Assembly: GCA_015499995.1 (NCBI GenBank)
Contig: JADNRV010000042.1
Location: 284,835-348,834 of the forward strand
Reading direction: 5' to 3'
DNA: 64,000 nucleotides
DNA from: Flammula alnicola
Lineage: Eukaryota > Basidiomycota > Agaricomycetes > Agaricales > Strophariaceae
Position numbers and translations under genes: made by a program
Shown here: piece after piece, positions 9,682-21,540 of the stretch
Layout of the letters: every line of letters starts with the position of its first letter
Numbering within the stretch: position 1 is the first letter of the stretch
The notes under the pieces: model-generated
What the model saw: only the letters and a program-made list of their open reading frames with translations
Told to the model about the DNA's origin: nothing
The model's database searches: none

Positions 9682-12231
9682 TCAAACCTTCTCCTGCTCA
9701 CTCGCTGTAATAACCTCTCCTTGTGTTGCTTCCGTTCTTTCCGAGTTCGGGTTTGCAGATTGTGGCGTCTGCTGGTTCTCCGCTTCAACGACCTCTTTAT
9801 CTCCGTTTTTCACCTCATTCCCGGGAATGTGATGCATCTGCGGTTTGCGGGCATATTTGCTGCTCATTCTTATGCTCCGACCGTATTTCCACAATAGAAA
9901 TGGACTAGACCATAGGACTCGATCAGTAAGATTCGACACACAAACAGAGTAGAACTTACGCAGGACAACCCAAGCCAATGGCTAAACATGCGAGGATAGT
10001 ATTACCCCTTCCGTAGCCGAGCTTGCCGTACATAGCAGGGGCGAACAGCGGGAATCCAAATCCAGTGAGAGACCGCAAACATGAGACTGCCGCAAGAGCT
10101 AGTGAGAGGCAAAATTAATAACACAATATATGTGTTTCCATCAGGGACAGAAACATACCTGATGCAGCATGCAAGGTAAAAGCATCCACAACATATGTCT
10201 GCATAGACTGGAAGACGAGGATCAAGCCGGCCCCGACACATGCAATTCCCTGAAATAAAACCCTTACATGTTTATCAGAAGTTTCTAGATGAAATACTCA
10301 CGATATCCGTAGCGATCCAATGTAGCTTGGCCTCTGCCGACCAACCCGAAAGGAGCAATCCAAATGGAAACAAAATCGTCCCAGGAACCATAGACGCTTC
10401 AGATCGAAAAAATTGAGCTCAGACTCCATAAAGTTTGACGTCCCGGGCAACGGAGAATGGGCGAACACTTACGCAGGCGAAACTCTGGTTCCCCAACACC
10501 TCCGTTTTTATTTTTGAAGTGTATATATATCTTATCTATGAAGCGTGCGTTGATCTGAGACGCGAGCGACAGGCCGAGGCCTAGCGCGATGTAGTGCAGT
10601 CCTCCAATTCCAGGCTGTTCTTTGTATACATTTGAAAATATGCCGGGCATAGTCGTCAGGAACACTGTTTATTCCATTAGTTTAACAACTTATTCAGAGC
10701 TTGAACCGGAAACATACGGTAGAAGTTACCGTATACAAATGCCATGTAGATACCCAGAATTTGCACGATGGCCTCTTGACAGAAAAGCAAGAACGGACGC
10801 GTCAACGCTTTGCGAAATATATGTTGCCATCTATCGTTGGAAAGCAATTGAATTAGTAGCAATTTTCCAAGAAAATAGATAGAGGAAACTCGCGATCTGT
10901 CACCACTCGATTCATACACCGTTATTACACGTTTATACGGTCCTGTCTCGAGGTCGAGTGTCCTGCGTATCCCTTGCGCTTTTTTGTCTAGCAGATACGG
11001 TGCAAACGCTAGGGAATTATACCGTCAGCCAAATTAATTTCGCCTCAAAGCGTGAAAGAGCGCACACACTTTCGCGCAGGAAGAATAAACCTGAAATCTG
11101 GATCATGACGTCCGCGATACTGGTAGACCAAAATACCCATCTCCATGTCGATCGTTCCGCGATCCTATGAAGAAAACTAGTGTCAGAATTTACAAGTAAC
11201 GTCTCCATTCATACTAACCAGGCTCCACAAACGGGCGCGATCACAGGTCCCAGCAACGGAGCTAGCGAGTATATCGCAATGGCCTTGCCTCTTTCCTCTG
11301 CATGCCAAACATCGCCGGGAACGCCTCCACCGACCTAACACAGCGATCAGGGGTGGCATGTGGTGGTAGGAAGGACAATTTGACGTACAGAAAGCGGCGC
11401 ACTTCCACCTATACCAGACAAGAACCGAAATGCGATGAGCTGCTTTCTATTCTGCGCGAAGCCACATCCAAAGTTCCATGCTGCGTGATCGATTTATTGT
11501 GCGAGGGATGAACAAAGAAAAGTGGGAGGCACGAGTCAACCTACCGAGGTAGAACAAGTTGGCGCATTGAAGTACACGAGAACGACCGTATATCTCGCTA
11601 AGGGGGCCGAGAAACTGTGCGCAGTGAGTGCCGACGACAATGTTGTTTGTGGGTAAGACTTACCAGTGGACCGACGGCTAAATTAAAATCAAAATGAGAC
11701 GGTGCGATTCAAGATTTTGGAGGTACTTGCCGTATCCTAATACGAACACGCTTGTGGTCATGGCGATCAGCACGGTGCTCGATATTCCAAATTGTCGTGC
11801 TATCTGTTCGGTGGCTGGTGCCACCATGGACGACGAGACGGGGGATATAAATGTAAACGACGAGACAACGATGGTGGCAGCCCATTTCTTTTTGTATGAC
11901 CAGCTATATCAAACATTACAGGTCAATTACACGAGCTCTCGAAAGTCGAAGAGACGTACTTTTTTGGATTCATAGGGTCCGTCGGCCCATCCCAGTCGAC
12001 CCACAACACGTCGCTGTCCTCTCCGCCCGCCTCCATTTCCTCGCCGCGTGTGGCGCTTTCGTTTACTCGGTCCGACGTGACAGCGTAAAGCCTTTCCTTT
12101 GAGCTCAGGTCGTCGGCGTCTTTAGAGAGCCTTTCCCCCGGGAGCGTCAGTGCAAATTCTGTTTGTGTCGAAGATCTATTGGCGTTGGGCGTGGGCGTGA
12201 TCAAGTGCGGCGGTGTAGCCAGGCTTGACAT
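9682..12231 (-). CDS. MFS multidrug/polyamine transporter, DHA1 type
   Basis: Twelve-span major facilitator that exports drugs or polyamines by proton antiport at the plasma membrane. The start is the ATG at 12229-12231. An acidic cytosolic N-terminus ends with DGPTDPMNPKK just before the first span, as in the FLR1/TPO branch. Many short introns separate conserved exons: AATIVVSSFTFISPVSSSMV (TM1), GPLSEIYGRSRVLQ (the inter-span 2-3 motif), FRFLSGIGGSAPLSV, LGDVWHAEERGKAI, ERSTWRWVFWSTSI, QHIFRKALTRPFLLF, GIGGLHYIALGLGLSL and LRSLTGFGFPLFAPAM. The tail begins PFLLWKYGRSIR and ends in a Lys/Glu-rich cytosolic stretch with a TGA at 9682-9684. All exons I followed splice in frame, so the gene looks intact. 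The substrate cannot be told from sequence, and no biosynthetic cluster lies next to it. Confidence 0.9.
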
Positions 12232-14270
12232 CGTCTTGTATATCGTCTAAGTGGGTATCTCTGCTCTGTGAGGCTTCGTCGACGTCGTCAAAGCAAGACT
12301 TGGTGCATGTGAGCGGGAAGGTAGATTCGGAGGTAATATACTTCGCGAGCGGTAGACCAGCCGATGCTGACAGGTCGAAGATGACACTCTCAAAGACTAT
12401 TTATCCGTCGCCGTCATGCTTCGTAGAGTTGCCGAGGGGTGTTGCATTGGTGGAGTTAGTAGAGGTTAGTAGTCGGTTGTCACAGTCAACAACGTTGGAA
12501 TGCCGGATCCTTTTCCGTGAGCTGAGAAAATACGTTGGAGTTTGCCGGTCGGTCTTTTATCGGCTTTCTGGCAGTCCCTGCATGTAAACATGCTGTGCAT
12601 GCAACACCTTACAAGGCCTATTAAAACATGTTCTATCGTCTGTTAGAGGCTGGAGACCAGTGAGATATGTACCAAATTTTGGTAGTGGGTCTGAGATGTT
12701 CAAGTTGCAGATTTGTAGCGCACCGGACAATGCCCATTGATAAGATAAGCAGAATAGGCGCCCATTTATGAGACAACAAATTTGTTTTCATTTCTTATCC
12801 AGTAAGTACCGGCCGATTCCATGGATATTCTTAAAACACACAGTGCTATGTATAGTTCAAGCTCAAGTGGTATACCTCTTTAATGCTCTACGACCGACAG
12901 ACCCGAATAACCCCTTATGTACTAGGAAGGTAAAATGTCTTTTAAAGAGTTATATGCAGTTACGTGTTTACATTGGGACCTATTTGGGGCAGTGGACCCC
13001 ATTCGACTGCATTCGACCCCCAGCGGGCGCCTTTCACTCGGCTAGTCTAAGCCACGGCTCGGTTTCCGCTTACAGGCCGAGCGTGACAAATCACTAAGCT
13101 ACTGAGCGAGAAAGAAATGGCGAATGTGTGAAATGAGTTCTTTCATGCGGGACGGATGAACTCGAGAAAAAAAACGACGGATGTCTTTTTTTTCAACATC
13201 GGGGGGTCGAACAGGTAGTATTCTCTGGCTCATTTGAGTGATATCTCTCCCTTCGGGTCAGATTTGTATTCTAGACGATGCATAACCTGTAGTTTTTCCC
13301 AGTGCCGAGGCGATTATAGAAGTATGACACAGCTACCCTTCGATAACACTTACAAGTATCCTCAATACATACGTGCCAATATTTCTGATGCATTTTATGT
13401 CAGTTCCAAGTACTTACTCAACGTCGCGGTCTGTCACAAACTTATCTGGTCGCCTGCCGATGAATCCTGCAGGTCATCGGCCAGTCTCCACTGCAAATCA
13501 TTCAATTAATGTTTATTCATATTCGCACAGTCCCTCCTCGCGTTCACTCAATGCATCTCTATTGCGCACACTGTCCACAGTGCGGTGTCTCACCCGCCAT
13601 TTTCCGTAAAGCTATGTCTGAAGATCCTGTGTCTGATTGGTCGGTCTAAAGTAGACACGTAAACAGTCGAGCGATGTTGACGCGTGTACTTACTTAGAGT
13701 GCCCAACAATGTGTCTGGCCAGTTGATTTATCCTGCACGGATCTACAAAACCGGTGTTGTAGACCACCCTCGTTTATGTTGTTATCTGACATCCATGGTT
13801 TTCTATCCCCCCAGACCAAGCAGCCGAAAATATGCGCCACGGCAAATGCAACGGCACGCGGCCGTCCACCTCCGATAGTTAGATACGACGACATCCGCTG
13901 TAACTATCATTATGAAAACGAAATGGAGAGTTTCTTGCACGCGCCATTTCGTTGATACCAGATAGCGATTAGAGCCAACCCCTTACAATAGCGCGTACTC
14001 GATAATTGTGCTATAAGCGGGTGTATCCGGACCGCCAGATGGATTTAGGGGGTTCGGATCATCCGCCTTATAATACCCCTCCCCCTTCTGGTTCTCTTTC
14101 TCTCTTTTCCCCCTTGGCTATCGATATCCAACTGATCTTTGATATCCTTTACTTTCTATTGCGACATTCGACAATCCCCAGCACGAATCAAGCAGGAAAG
14201 CATCCCTGAAGCGACGTACTTAGGGCCCGAACGTCAACAGCACACGAAGACGAACGATAAGACGAGCAAG
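12232..14270. other. Long intergenic region upstream of both the MFS gene and URC1
   Basis: The two flanking genes point away from each other across 2 kb. I see short frames without conserved features, two A-runs near 13170-13190, and a pyrimidine-rich stretch (14080-14160) just before URC1 that could be its promoter/5' UTR. No RNA gene was recognised. Confidence 0.5.
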
Positions 14271-16520
14271 ATGCCAGTGTCGGACGCGATATTGACGCAG
14301 ATTCTGGGGCAGCTGGAGGCGATGCAGGTCGCGCAGCAGACGATGCAAGCAAAGGTACGTTTCTCATCTTTCATTCGTTATTCCTGGAGTATGGTTCGAC
14401 TTTGTAGATGGTCCGATACTCAATTTCTCCTTTACCGAAACCTCGAATAACCTTTCTTCTGTTCTTTGGCGTGATACTGATTGTTATCGGAATTTTTTTT
14501 TCCCCTAGCTGGACAGTTTAAATATTCAGAACGTTCCTACTTCGCCTCTTGAGCCGACGCCTGTACAAGGAATTCCTACCCTGGCGACGCCGAGTGCACC
14601 GTTTACACCGACTAAATCCACCACCCCTAGCGGAATCTCGCTTCCTCCCGCGTCTGGCGGTATTACGGTCTCACCCCCTAGCACGCCTCTGCGAGCAACA
14701 CTGGCGAGTGCCCCACCGGCAGTAGGAAGGATGACAGGCAGCTTGACGGACAAGGAGAGGGAGAAACTCCTGTATCCCGGTCGCGTTAACCTGACAAGTA
14801 AGTTCTATCTACCCCTTTCTTTATCTTAAAATCCTTCATATACACCCTCCACTTGCAGCATACCCCGATCAACACGGCATCGCGCCGCACCCGCTCCACT
14901 GGGGCGCCGCCGCTGCCAGCGAACGCGGCCCCGTCATCTGCTCCCGCCTCCCCTCCTCTATCAAGCAGCGCAACGCCATCGGCGCCCACTCGGGATCCTA
15001 CTCCATCTACCGCGCGCTGTCCATCGCCATGGGCACCCTGAGCCCGACGCACAAGCCCGACTACAGCAACACCCAGCCGCCCGTCGACATCCCGCCCAAC
15101 CCCACCTGGTCCGACCCGTCCAAGATCGTCTCGTTCGACCCCTGGGGCCACCTCGTCCCGTCGGTTTTCAGGAAGGAGATCGAGGAGCTGGGCTTGGACG
15201 TGCGCCCGAGCATTGCGGTTACCAAGGCGCATTTGAAGATGAGCGAGCTGGATGATGCGGCGCGGAGGGGCGAGTTGACGGTGGATGGGAGTATCGTGAC
15301 GCGCAGCCAGCCGTTGAAAAACGTAGATGGCTCGTTGAGCGATGCAGAGCCTGGGGTGGAGGTGTATGTCAGTAAGGCGGCGGTGGAGCCCGTGTGGTAT
15401 CTTCCTGGTGTTGCTGAGAGGTTTGGCATGTGAGTCATTCTGAATTTGTTCGTTCTCATCTCTACGTACTAACGAACTCAATCATATAGATCCGAGAGTC
15501 TCCTTCGAAGGGCGCTGTTTGAGGACACGGGAGGAATGTACCCCGAGCTCATCACCCGCCCCGATGTCAAGGTCTTTTTGCCTCCTATTGGTGGTTTGAC
15601 CGTATACATCTGTACGTAATTCCTTTCTTGTCCGTATTTCTTCTGAAGATATGCCCTCTGTAGTTGGTAACCCAGCGTTTATGTCTGACGAAAGCAAAGA
15701 ACTTACCCTTCGCGTCCACGACGAGTGTACGTTCTTAGTTCGCTTTCTATCGTTCAATTTTCTCTTCTCACACACCGCCAATAGGCAATGGATCTGATGT
15801 ATTCGGCTCGGATATATGTACATGCAAGCCGTACCTCACTTACGCTATCGAGGAATGTATCAAGGGAGCGCAGAAAGGTAAGTACATGTGCAAGTGGCGT
15901 GGCACTGTTCCACCGTATTTTTGCTAATGAGTTATGTTATCTTAGGCGGTGTTGGTGTCGTCGTCTACTTCCGCAAAGAAGGACGTGCCCTAGGCGAGGT
16001 TACCAAGTAAGTATATCTTTCCGTCCTCTCCCACTTTCGTCGTCCATCTTCTAACCCTCCAATGTCCACCTCCACTTTAGGTACCTCGTCTACAACCTCC
16101 GCAAGCGCGCCGGCGACTCCGCTGACAAGTACTTCAAGTCCACGGAGATGATCGCCGGTGTCAAAGACATGCGGTTCCAGGCCCTAATGCCCGACATCCT
16201 GCACTGGCTCGGGATCAAAAAGGTCGATAAGATGGTCTCGATGAGCGATATGAAGTACGACGCGATCGTGAAGAGCGGAATACCAATTTGGAAGCGGTAT
16301 GATATTCCTGGTGCGTCTTTCTTTCTTTCTTTTTTATGGAGGGCGCGTTGTTTCCGGTGATCTGATGTTTATATCTGCGTTAGACCACCTGATCCCACCG
16401 GACTCGCGGGTAGAGATCGACGCGAAGATTGCAGCGGGGTACTTTTCGAGCGGGAAACAGGTCACAGAGGCGGACCTTGTCAAGACAGTTGGTAGGACCT
16501 GGGAGGAGACGGAGCATTGA
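14271..16520 (+). CDS. URC1: URC1, GTP cyclohydrolase II-like uracil catabolism protein
   Basis: Homologue of yeast Urc1, a GTP-cyclohydrolase-II-like enzyme of the URC uracil degradation pathway. Nine exons, all splicing in frame: 14271-14354, 14509-14797, 14859-15429, 15490-15611, 15664-15726, 15785-15877, 15946-16006, 16081-16310 and 16384-16520. A short linker rich in Pro/Ser/Thr precedes the Urc1-specific N-terminal domain (SYSIYRALSIAMG, FDPWGHLVP). The GCHII domain carries the family signature RVHDEC...SDVFGSDICTCKPYL, in which three Cys match the zinc ligands. VVYFRKEGRALGEVTKYLVY follows, matching the catalytic Arg/Tyr region. The tail NPDHLIPPDSRVEI-type segment is typical. It converges with the HNH gene, leaving only 167 bases between stops. 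It may open the pyrimidine ring or act on a related ribosylated intermediate; that is inference from the pathway. Confidence 0.9.
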
Positions 16521-16687
16521 TCGATGTACGAGTTTCGAGGTTCGACGCTCGCTAGATTTCTTGCCTCTCTCCTCGATGTATAATCACCTGACTCTTGGTC
16601 TACTCTGGATGTTCCTTCTTACCTTCTAACCCCCTTCTAACCATCTACTATTGAGAGCTGCCTCGAGGGTGCTGAACGAGTAAGTAC

Positions 16688-17898
16688 TCACTGATGTAGT
16701 TGTTCAACTTCGCATATCTGGTTTTGAGTGGCGACCGCTCCCCAAAGCCGCCCTGCGAGTTCAGCTTCTAACCGTCGCTTTCCTTCCGAGCCTGACCACC
16801 AACTACCGGTCGTAAGATTGAAGTTTCCTGCATGAAGATCGATATCGGGGTCAAAACGCCTCTGGGGTTCATTGCTTTCTCCGGCACCCTTGACATGTCG
16901 AAGGACGCACTGGCGAAAATGGTCTCGCAAGATAGCGCTGCTGTTCATCGAGGTTTCGATAGAATATTTTCCAATGTGGTGAACGATTGGGGTAGCGACC
17001 CACAAAGTCATAAATACGATAGTTGTCCTGCAGAAGAATCGTCATGGTGGATATCCCAAATTACAAGATAAGCTCTCACGTCAGGGTTCACCCCGATGGA
17101 GTAGTCGTCGAACATGCGATGTTCCGTCGAGGAGCATAAGAAGCCTTGTTGGACGGAGTTCAGCTCGAATCCAGGTTGAATCTGATCGTCCTCGATGAAG
17201 CGTTTGTAGTTCAATTCATTCCACTCAAGACAGGTAAGTTGAAATCGGCCTTAATTCAACACAAAAACTCACAATGTCCGTCTCGCTAAGTGGGAAAATA
17301 TGGGCAGCTTCAAATCCTGTATAATCTTCACCCGCAACCAAGTCACCCGTAATGCAGCAGCGAGAGTCACGGGCTCTGACTCGCGTCACGAAATTTGTTT
17401 CCTGACCTTTATCAGCGATTTCAGAGTAAACCGTTACCGGAAAACGAACTTGCGGAGTACATGTATAGTTGACGGAGTACGCTCGCGTGCGGGGGACATC
17501 TGTGGTGAGGTACACAGCAATCTGTGCAGGTTCTTTAAAATTCATATCAGCCAGCGACACTGAAAAAGAATGATAGAGAACCTCACCAGGGGACGGAGTG
17601 CGTATGACGTACCGGCCTGGTGGAAGCTCATTCGCACTGATGGAATCAAGTGCTGCGCCACCAACGGCGCGATTGTTGTCGAATTGGCATGGGTACAGAG
17701 CCCATTCGACGGGAATGTAGCAGACTTGGTTGATCCAACCGATGAACGTGGAGATCGCAACGCCTCCATGCTGGAAAAAGCCTGACATGGTATAGTCGAC
17801 AACGCAGGTAGCAGGAAGCTTCTGCGGAACTCACCACCCACTTCTGCCCCATTCGAGGAACTGAACACATGTACGTTACGTCTTGGGATTTGTGCCAT
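16688..17898 (-). CDS. HNH_2-family nuclease protein, probable frame break
   Basis: Agaricomycete protein with a C-terminal HNH endonuclease domain (PF13391 type). ATG at 17896-17898 (MAQIPRRNVHVFSS). A 53-base intron joins to FFQHGGVAISTFIGW, followed by a beta-rich N-terminal domain. The HNH core reads RARDSRCCITG...FEAAHIFPLSETD, with the metal-binding His in AAHIFP. The next exon has NSVQQGFLCSSTEHRMFDDY with the second His. An intron follows NPD and gives DNYRIYDFVG. The remaining conserved part (LRDHFRQCVLRHVKGAGES, then GSWWSGSEGKRRLEAELAGR, TGA at 16688-16690) lies in another frame, and I found no GT-AG intron that bridges it. Either the gene has a one-base indel near 16930-17010 or an atypical intron. 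The native role of this family is unknown. Confidence 0.75.
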
Positions 17899-18651
17899 GG
17901 TGGCGAAGGCAAGGTGGATGTATCGCGGCTGTGCAAAGCGTCTCATTATGACGTCATTAATATTCGAGATTGAAGATACCAATTGTCCGCAGGTCGATAT
18001 TGTAGAGAAGCAGCTGCACAGTCTCAATTTAAAAAGGGACTGTGTGTAACAGTGTGACTGACCAGCGGTCAGTAGTGGTGGTGAGGTCTAGTGGCAGCTG
18101 GAAAATATTTAGGCTGCGGTCGACGTAGAAAGCCAGTGGAGCAGTCCAATCTGACCGGACTCGGGATAGCAGAGGCTCGGATACGCGTCGAGCAGGCAGT
18201 GCGGTGTCGCGTCGCACGCAATGGCAAGAGGCAAGCAAAGATGGTTCGTGTACGAATGCGGAAGGTGTCTACAAAGGGACGTGCACAGCCTTGATGCTAT
18301 CTAATCTATCTATCTAATCTAGCCGTACAAATTCTAGACATTCGGCGCCGGCTTTATCACTCCTTTCTCTTTTCTTGCCTTGAAATTCGATATGTTCACC
18401 AGAGTGTGTCTGGACCAAAACCTCATTTCGGGGTCAGGTGATTTAATTCTGGTACTAACTAATGACCGACTCCGCCTCGCTGCCCTAATATCAGTACTAA
18501 CGCTGAATCAGAATCAGAATAATCGACTAGCTGAGGAGTTTTCGCGTCCATTTATCTGTTATCATTGTCGACTTCGTTATAATTCAGGATTTGAATAAAA
18601 TTTTGGATTCTTTGCCTCCTGGAACTAGTATAAAACTGCGGCGCACGAATT
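17899..18651. other. Intergenic
   Basis: Short frames only. A run of TCTAT/TCTAA repeats occurs near 18298-18320. No gene supported. Confidence 0.45.
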
Positions 18652-19769
18652 TTAGCAGTCGGTGATGCTACTGAAAGTGAAACATGACCCACGGCTTTCC
18701 TTGACATCTTTCATGATTTCCAGAAATTGCGACCGGATAAGCAAGAACTTGGCTTCTTCGGTTGGTTCTTGTAATATCGCTTTCGGCCAAGCCACTCCAT
18801 GGGAATACACGAGATAATCGTAGGCGTCCTCATCAATGTTATCACCACGCTCTCTGACCCAGTTATTCATGAATGTCTTGTGCCTCTTGATGACAATATT
18901 CCCAACCCGAGCGCGCAAGATGTTTGTAACCGCTGCCGGCCATGCGGTGCTCGTAGCGATCTCCAATGCAGGATAATCCAGAGGTCGAATATTGGCCCTG
19001 GGATGTTTGTTATCACTGCCGTCGCCATACACATCTGCATCGCGCTCCGCCACCAAATTTTCACGCTCCTTGACTCTCCTTTCGCTCTCCCTAACCACCT
19101 CCTCCCGGAACGCCAATTCCTTCTGCTGATGAGCAATGTTTTCTTCTTCCTCCTCCACCTTCCTTTCACGTTCTGCCACCTCCTCCCCCTTGGTTTCAAG
19201 GTCCTGCTGTTTATCCGCTAAGTGCCTCTCACGATCTGCAACATTACTCCGCGGCGCAGACCAAGGAGCAGGGTCCTGTGCATAGGATATAGCATCAGAC
19301 CTAGCCTCTGCACCACGAAAAACGGCAACGAACAATGGTTCCAGTGGCACAGAATCGCCAGCATTGACGCGGCATTGCGCAGACGCACCGCCACGGACGT
19401 GGGTGAATTCGGTGAATGGAAGATTACTCCATCGTTTCGTTGAGCCGAGGAAATGACCGTTCAGGACGACCTCGTAGTTATCGGGATGGCTTACGATCGT
19501 GAGGATGATGATTTCGCCCTTCGAAAACGATTCCACTGAGATTCGAGACGGTCGTGTTGGAATCTGGGCACCGACAGTTCCACTTCCCTTCTTGAAAGGT
19601 TTATATGTACGGCAAACACCATGGTGAAGCCGATACAAAAGAGCGAGATCGTAATGATCTTGCCATCATCAAAGCCAATCGACAGCGGCGAATATGAGAT
19701 CACCAACGCATCGCCGGCGGGGACAGCGCTAATATCGGAAAACTTGGTTATTTGCAAAGAGAGCGACAT
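18652..19769 (-). CDS. Galectin-like domain plus coiled coil protein
   Basis: ATG at 19767-19769 (MSLSLQITKFSDISAVPAG). The first ~150 residues resemble a galectin fold. PAGDALVISYSPLS suits an early strand and VFAVHINL the His-containing strand. ILTIVSHPDNYEVVLNGHF with a following KRW matches the galectin NxY/F-V-NG...HR region. After that comes a charged segment (VADRERHLADKQQDLE onward, about 80 residues of Glu/Arg/Lys heptads) that should form a coiled coil. A ~110-residue C-terminal region follows (ITTSTAW-like, then NNWVRERGDNIDEDAYDYLV) and is unknown. The first and second parts of the galectin region are in different frames around 19530-19580. An intron with donor gtatcg near 19650 would fix phase but delete part of the fold. 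The galectin assignment is a fold-level guess; the coiled coil is clear. Confidence 0.5.
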
Positions 19770-20606
19770 GCTCCTATCATTTAATACCAAAATTATGCAG
19801 GCCTTCAGCAACCATGGAATCTAAATGCTGTGAAGTTATCAAAGCCTCACCGAAGGTGCGATAGGTGCGAGGTTACAAGATTGCAAGAGTAAGCACTATC
19901 GATTACAAGAGGTGTCGATGGTTGGTTGGACGTTAGGTTCGTTCATGACAAAGCACTACTGGTCATTAATTTTTCCGATTAGACTGCTTGTCAGCGGCAT
20001 TTGAACCAACTCCGCTGCAGGGAGTGCAGGCAAAGTGCAGGCGCCGTGCAAGCGCGAGATACTTTGGGGCTCTCGTTTGAAGTCAAAACAACGCTTAAGG
20101 TATATAAATTATTTTCCGAGTCCATGATCAAGTCGCGATCTAATTTAGATAGGTCACTTGTAAGGACTCATAGCGACGATTTACGCGTCGTCATCAGCTA
20201 AGACAACCGCTACAACTGATTTATGAGGCCTAGGTGCGACAGCAACGACAAATAGTGGTGATGGTGGTGGTTGGAAAGAAACAAATGTTTTTGCAAAGTC
20301 CTATCGCAGTCCCGAAACTTGGCTGCATCTAAACTCATGAAATATTTGAGGGCTATATATTGAGAGAGAGTGCCAGAATCTCTGTCATTATGATGGCGGA
20401 AAATGTTAGGGAATGCGAGATTACTTCAAAAATTTCCATGGCTATAATTTGGGTTTTCCCATCAATAGTCTGGGTATTTTCACGGTTAGAAGTAAGAAAA
20501 AGAATTGAAAAAGAGGAAAAGAGAGAGAATTCAGAATCACTGGACAGCTCTGATCCCTTCGGAAATTTTTCCTGGCTTAAATTAGCTCTAAATCAAGAGG
20601 TGTGCA

Positions 20607-20620
20607 CCGGCAATTGCCGG
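20607..20620. repeat. Perfect 14-base palindrome
   Basis: CCGGCAATTGCCGG, self-complementary, inside the gene-free stretch. Confidence 0.8.
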
Positions 20621-20631
20621 CATACAGGCTG

Positions 20632-20950
20632 GGGAGGGGGGGGGTCTCCATCATGGCTTATCCGAATAAAAATTTGAGGTACAATTTTGGCGGAATAGTA
20701 CATCTAGAGGATTCCTGCGAATTACTATGCACTGTTTCCATGAATTTACAGCCCACTTGAGCTCCCTGTGGCTTAAGGGCAAGAATATGTCCAGATTTGA
20801 ATGAATTATGTCAGCGATCAGATCGGCCCGAACACGGTTAAGTAGCAGATCAGTCTTAGTTAGGAAGGTCTATGATCGGCACGTGATAAATTATTTCCTT
20901 TTTTGTAATAGCTAAGGGGGGGGGTTGGCGAAGCCTTATCCAAATAAAAG
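20632..20950. repeat. Two divergent copies of a G-run/AATAAAA motif
   Basis: A run of eight or more G is followed within about 30 bases by CTTATCC[G/A]AATAAAA at 20632-20672 and again at 20921-20950. The copies diverge between these anchors. Possibly ends of an old repeat. Confidence 0.35.
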
Positions 20951-21234
20951 TACCTAGTATATCTGAAAAAAAAATCATACCTCTTGCTCTAAATTTCATT
21001 TTGCCATCTACAAAATGTCGAAAAATGCCTAGCGCCCATTCTGCACGCAGCCGGATAGATTTTGAGTGACTTTCAGGTATTGTTTTTCGAATATTGCGCT
21101 CAATCACTCATTCTATGCGTCAAAATTTTCAGCAGGCATTCCAGTCACTGATTTAAAGTGTGTCTAATTTTTTCAACTGCAGCAGGAGCAAGAGTCTTAG
21201 CTAGTCTTAGATGCGCGGGAAAATATCACGTGAG

Positions 21235-21262
21235 TATCTTCCCGGAGCTTGCCGGGAAGATA
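21235..21262. repeat. Inverted repeat / hairpin
   Basis: Perfect 11-base arms TATCTTCCCGG and CCGGGAAGATA with a six-base loop. A CACGTG box lies just upstream. Confidence 0.8.
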
Positions 21263-21540
21263 GCTTATTGATCGGTCAACCACAGGTTGTGCCCGCATTA
21301 TGTACCCCATTTTCCAATCGCCGTTGGCCGGCCGTGGCGTGGGTGTGACCGCTCCAATACCTCTACCAGTTGCACCTGTATTTGGCATACAACTCCAAGG
21401 ATACTATTTCTCTACCGCTATGACACGCCCAATATTTCTTGACAGGTCACAGTACAGCAGTCATTTGTGGCTAGCATCTAGTGATCACTACTACATGGTT
21501 TGAAGGCTCATTCTATGCATGTACAACTTTTGCTTCCCTC

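Larger units (their letters stand above)
19770..21540. other. AT-rich intergenic region with short repeats
   Basis: No gene supported. It contains a 14-base perfect palindrome (20607-20620), two copies of a G-run followed by a CTTATCC[G/A]AATAAAA motif (20632-20672 and 20921-20950), and a strong hairpin (21235-21262). These look like remnants of mobile DNA, but I see no coding domain to name the element. Confidence 0.5.

Noticed and set aside
12225..12587. 120-codon plus-strand frame next to the MFS start
   Set aside because: It overlaps the MFS 5' region in antisense and shows no domain.
13195..13260. tRNA B-box-like GTTCGA words (also near 16541, 26091, 40159)
   Set aside because: None has a matching A box, acceptor stem and cloverleaf at the right spacing.
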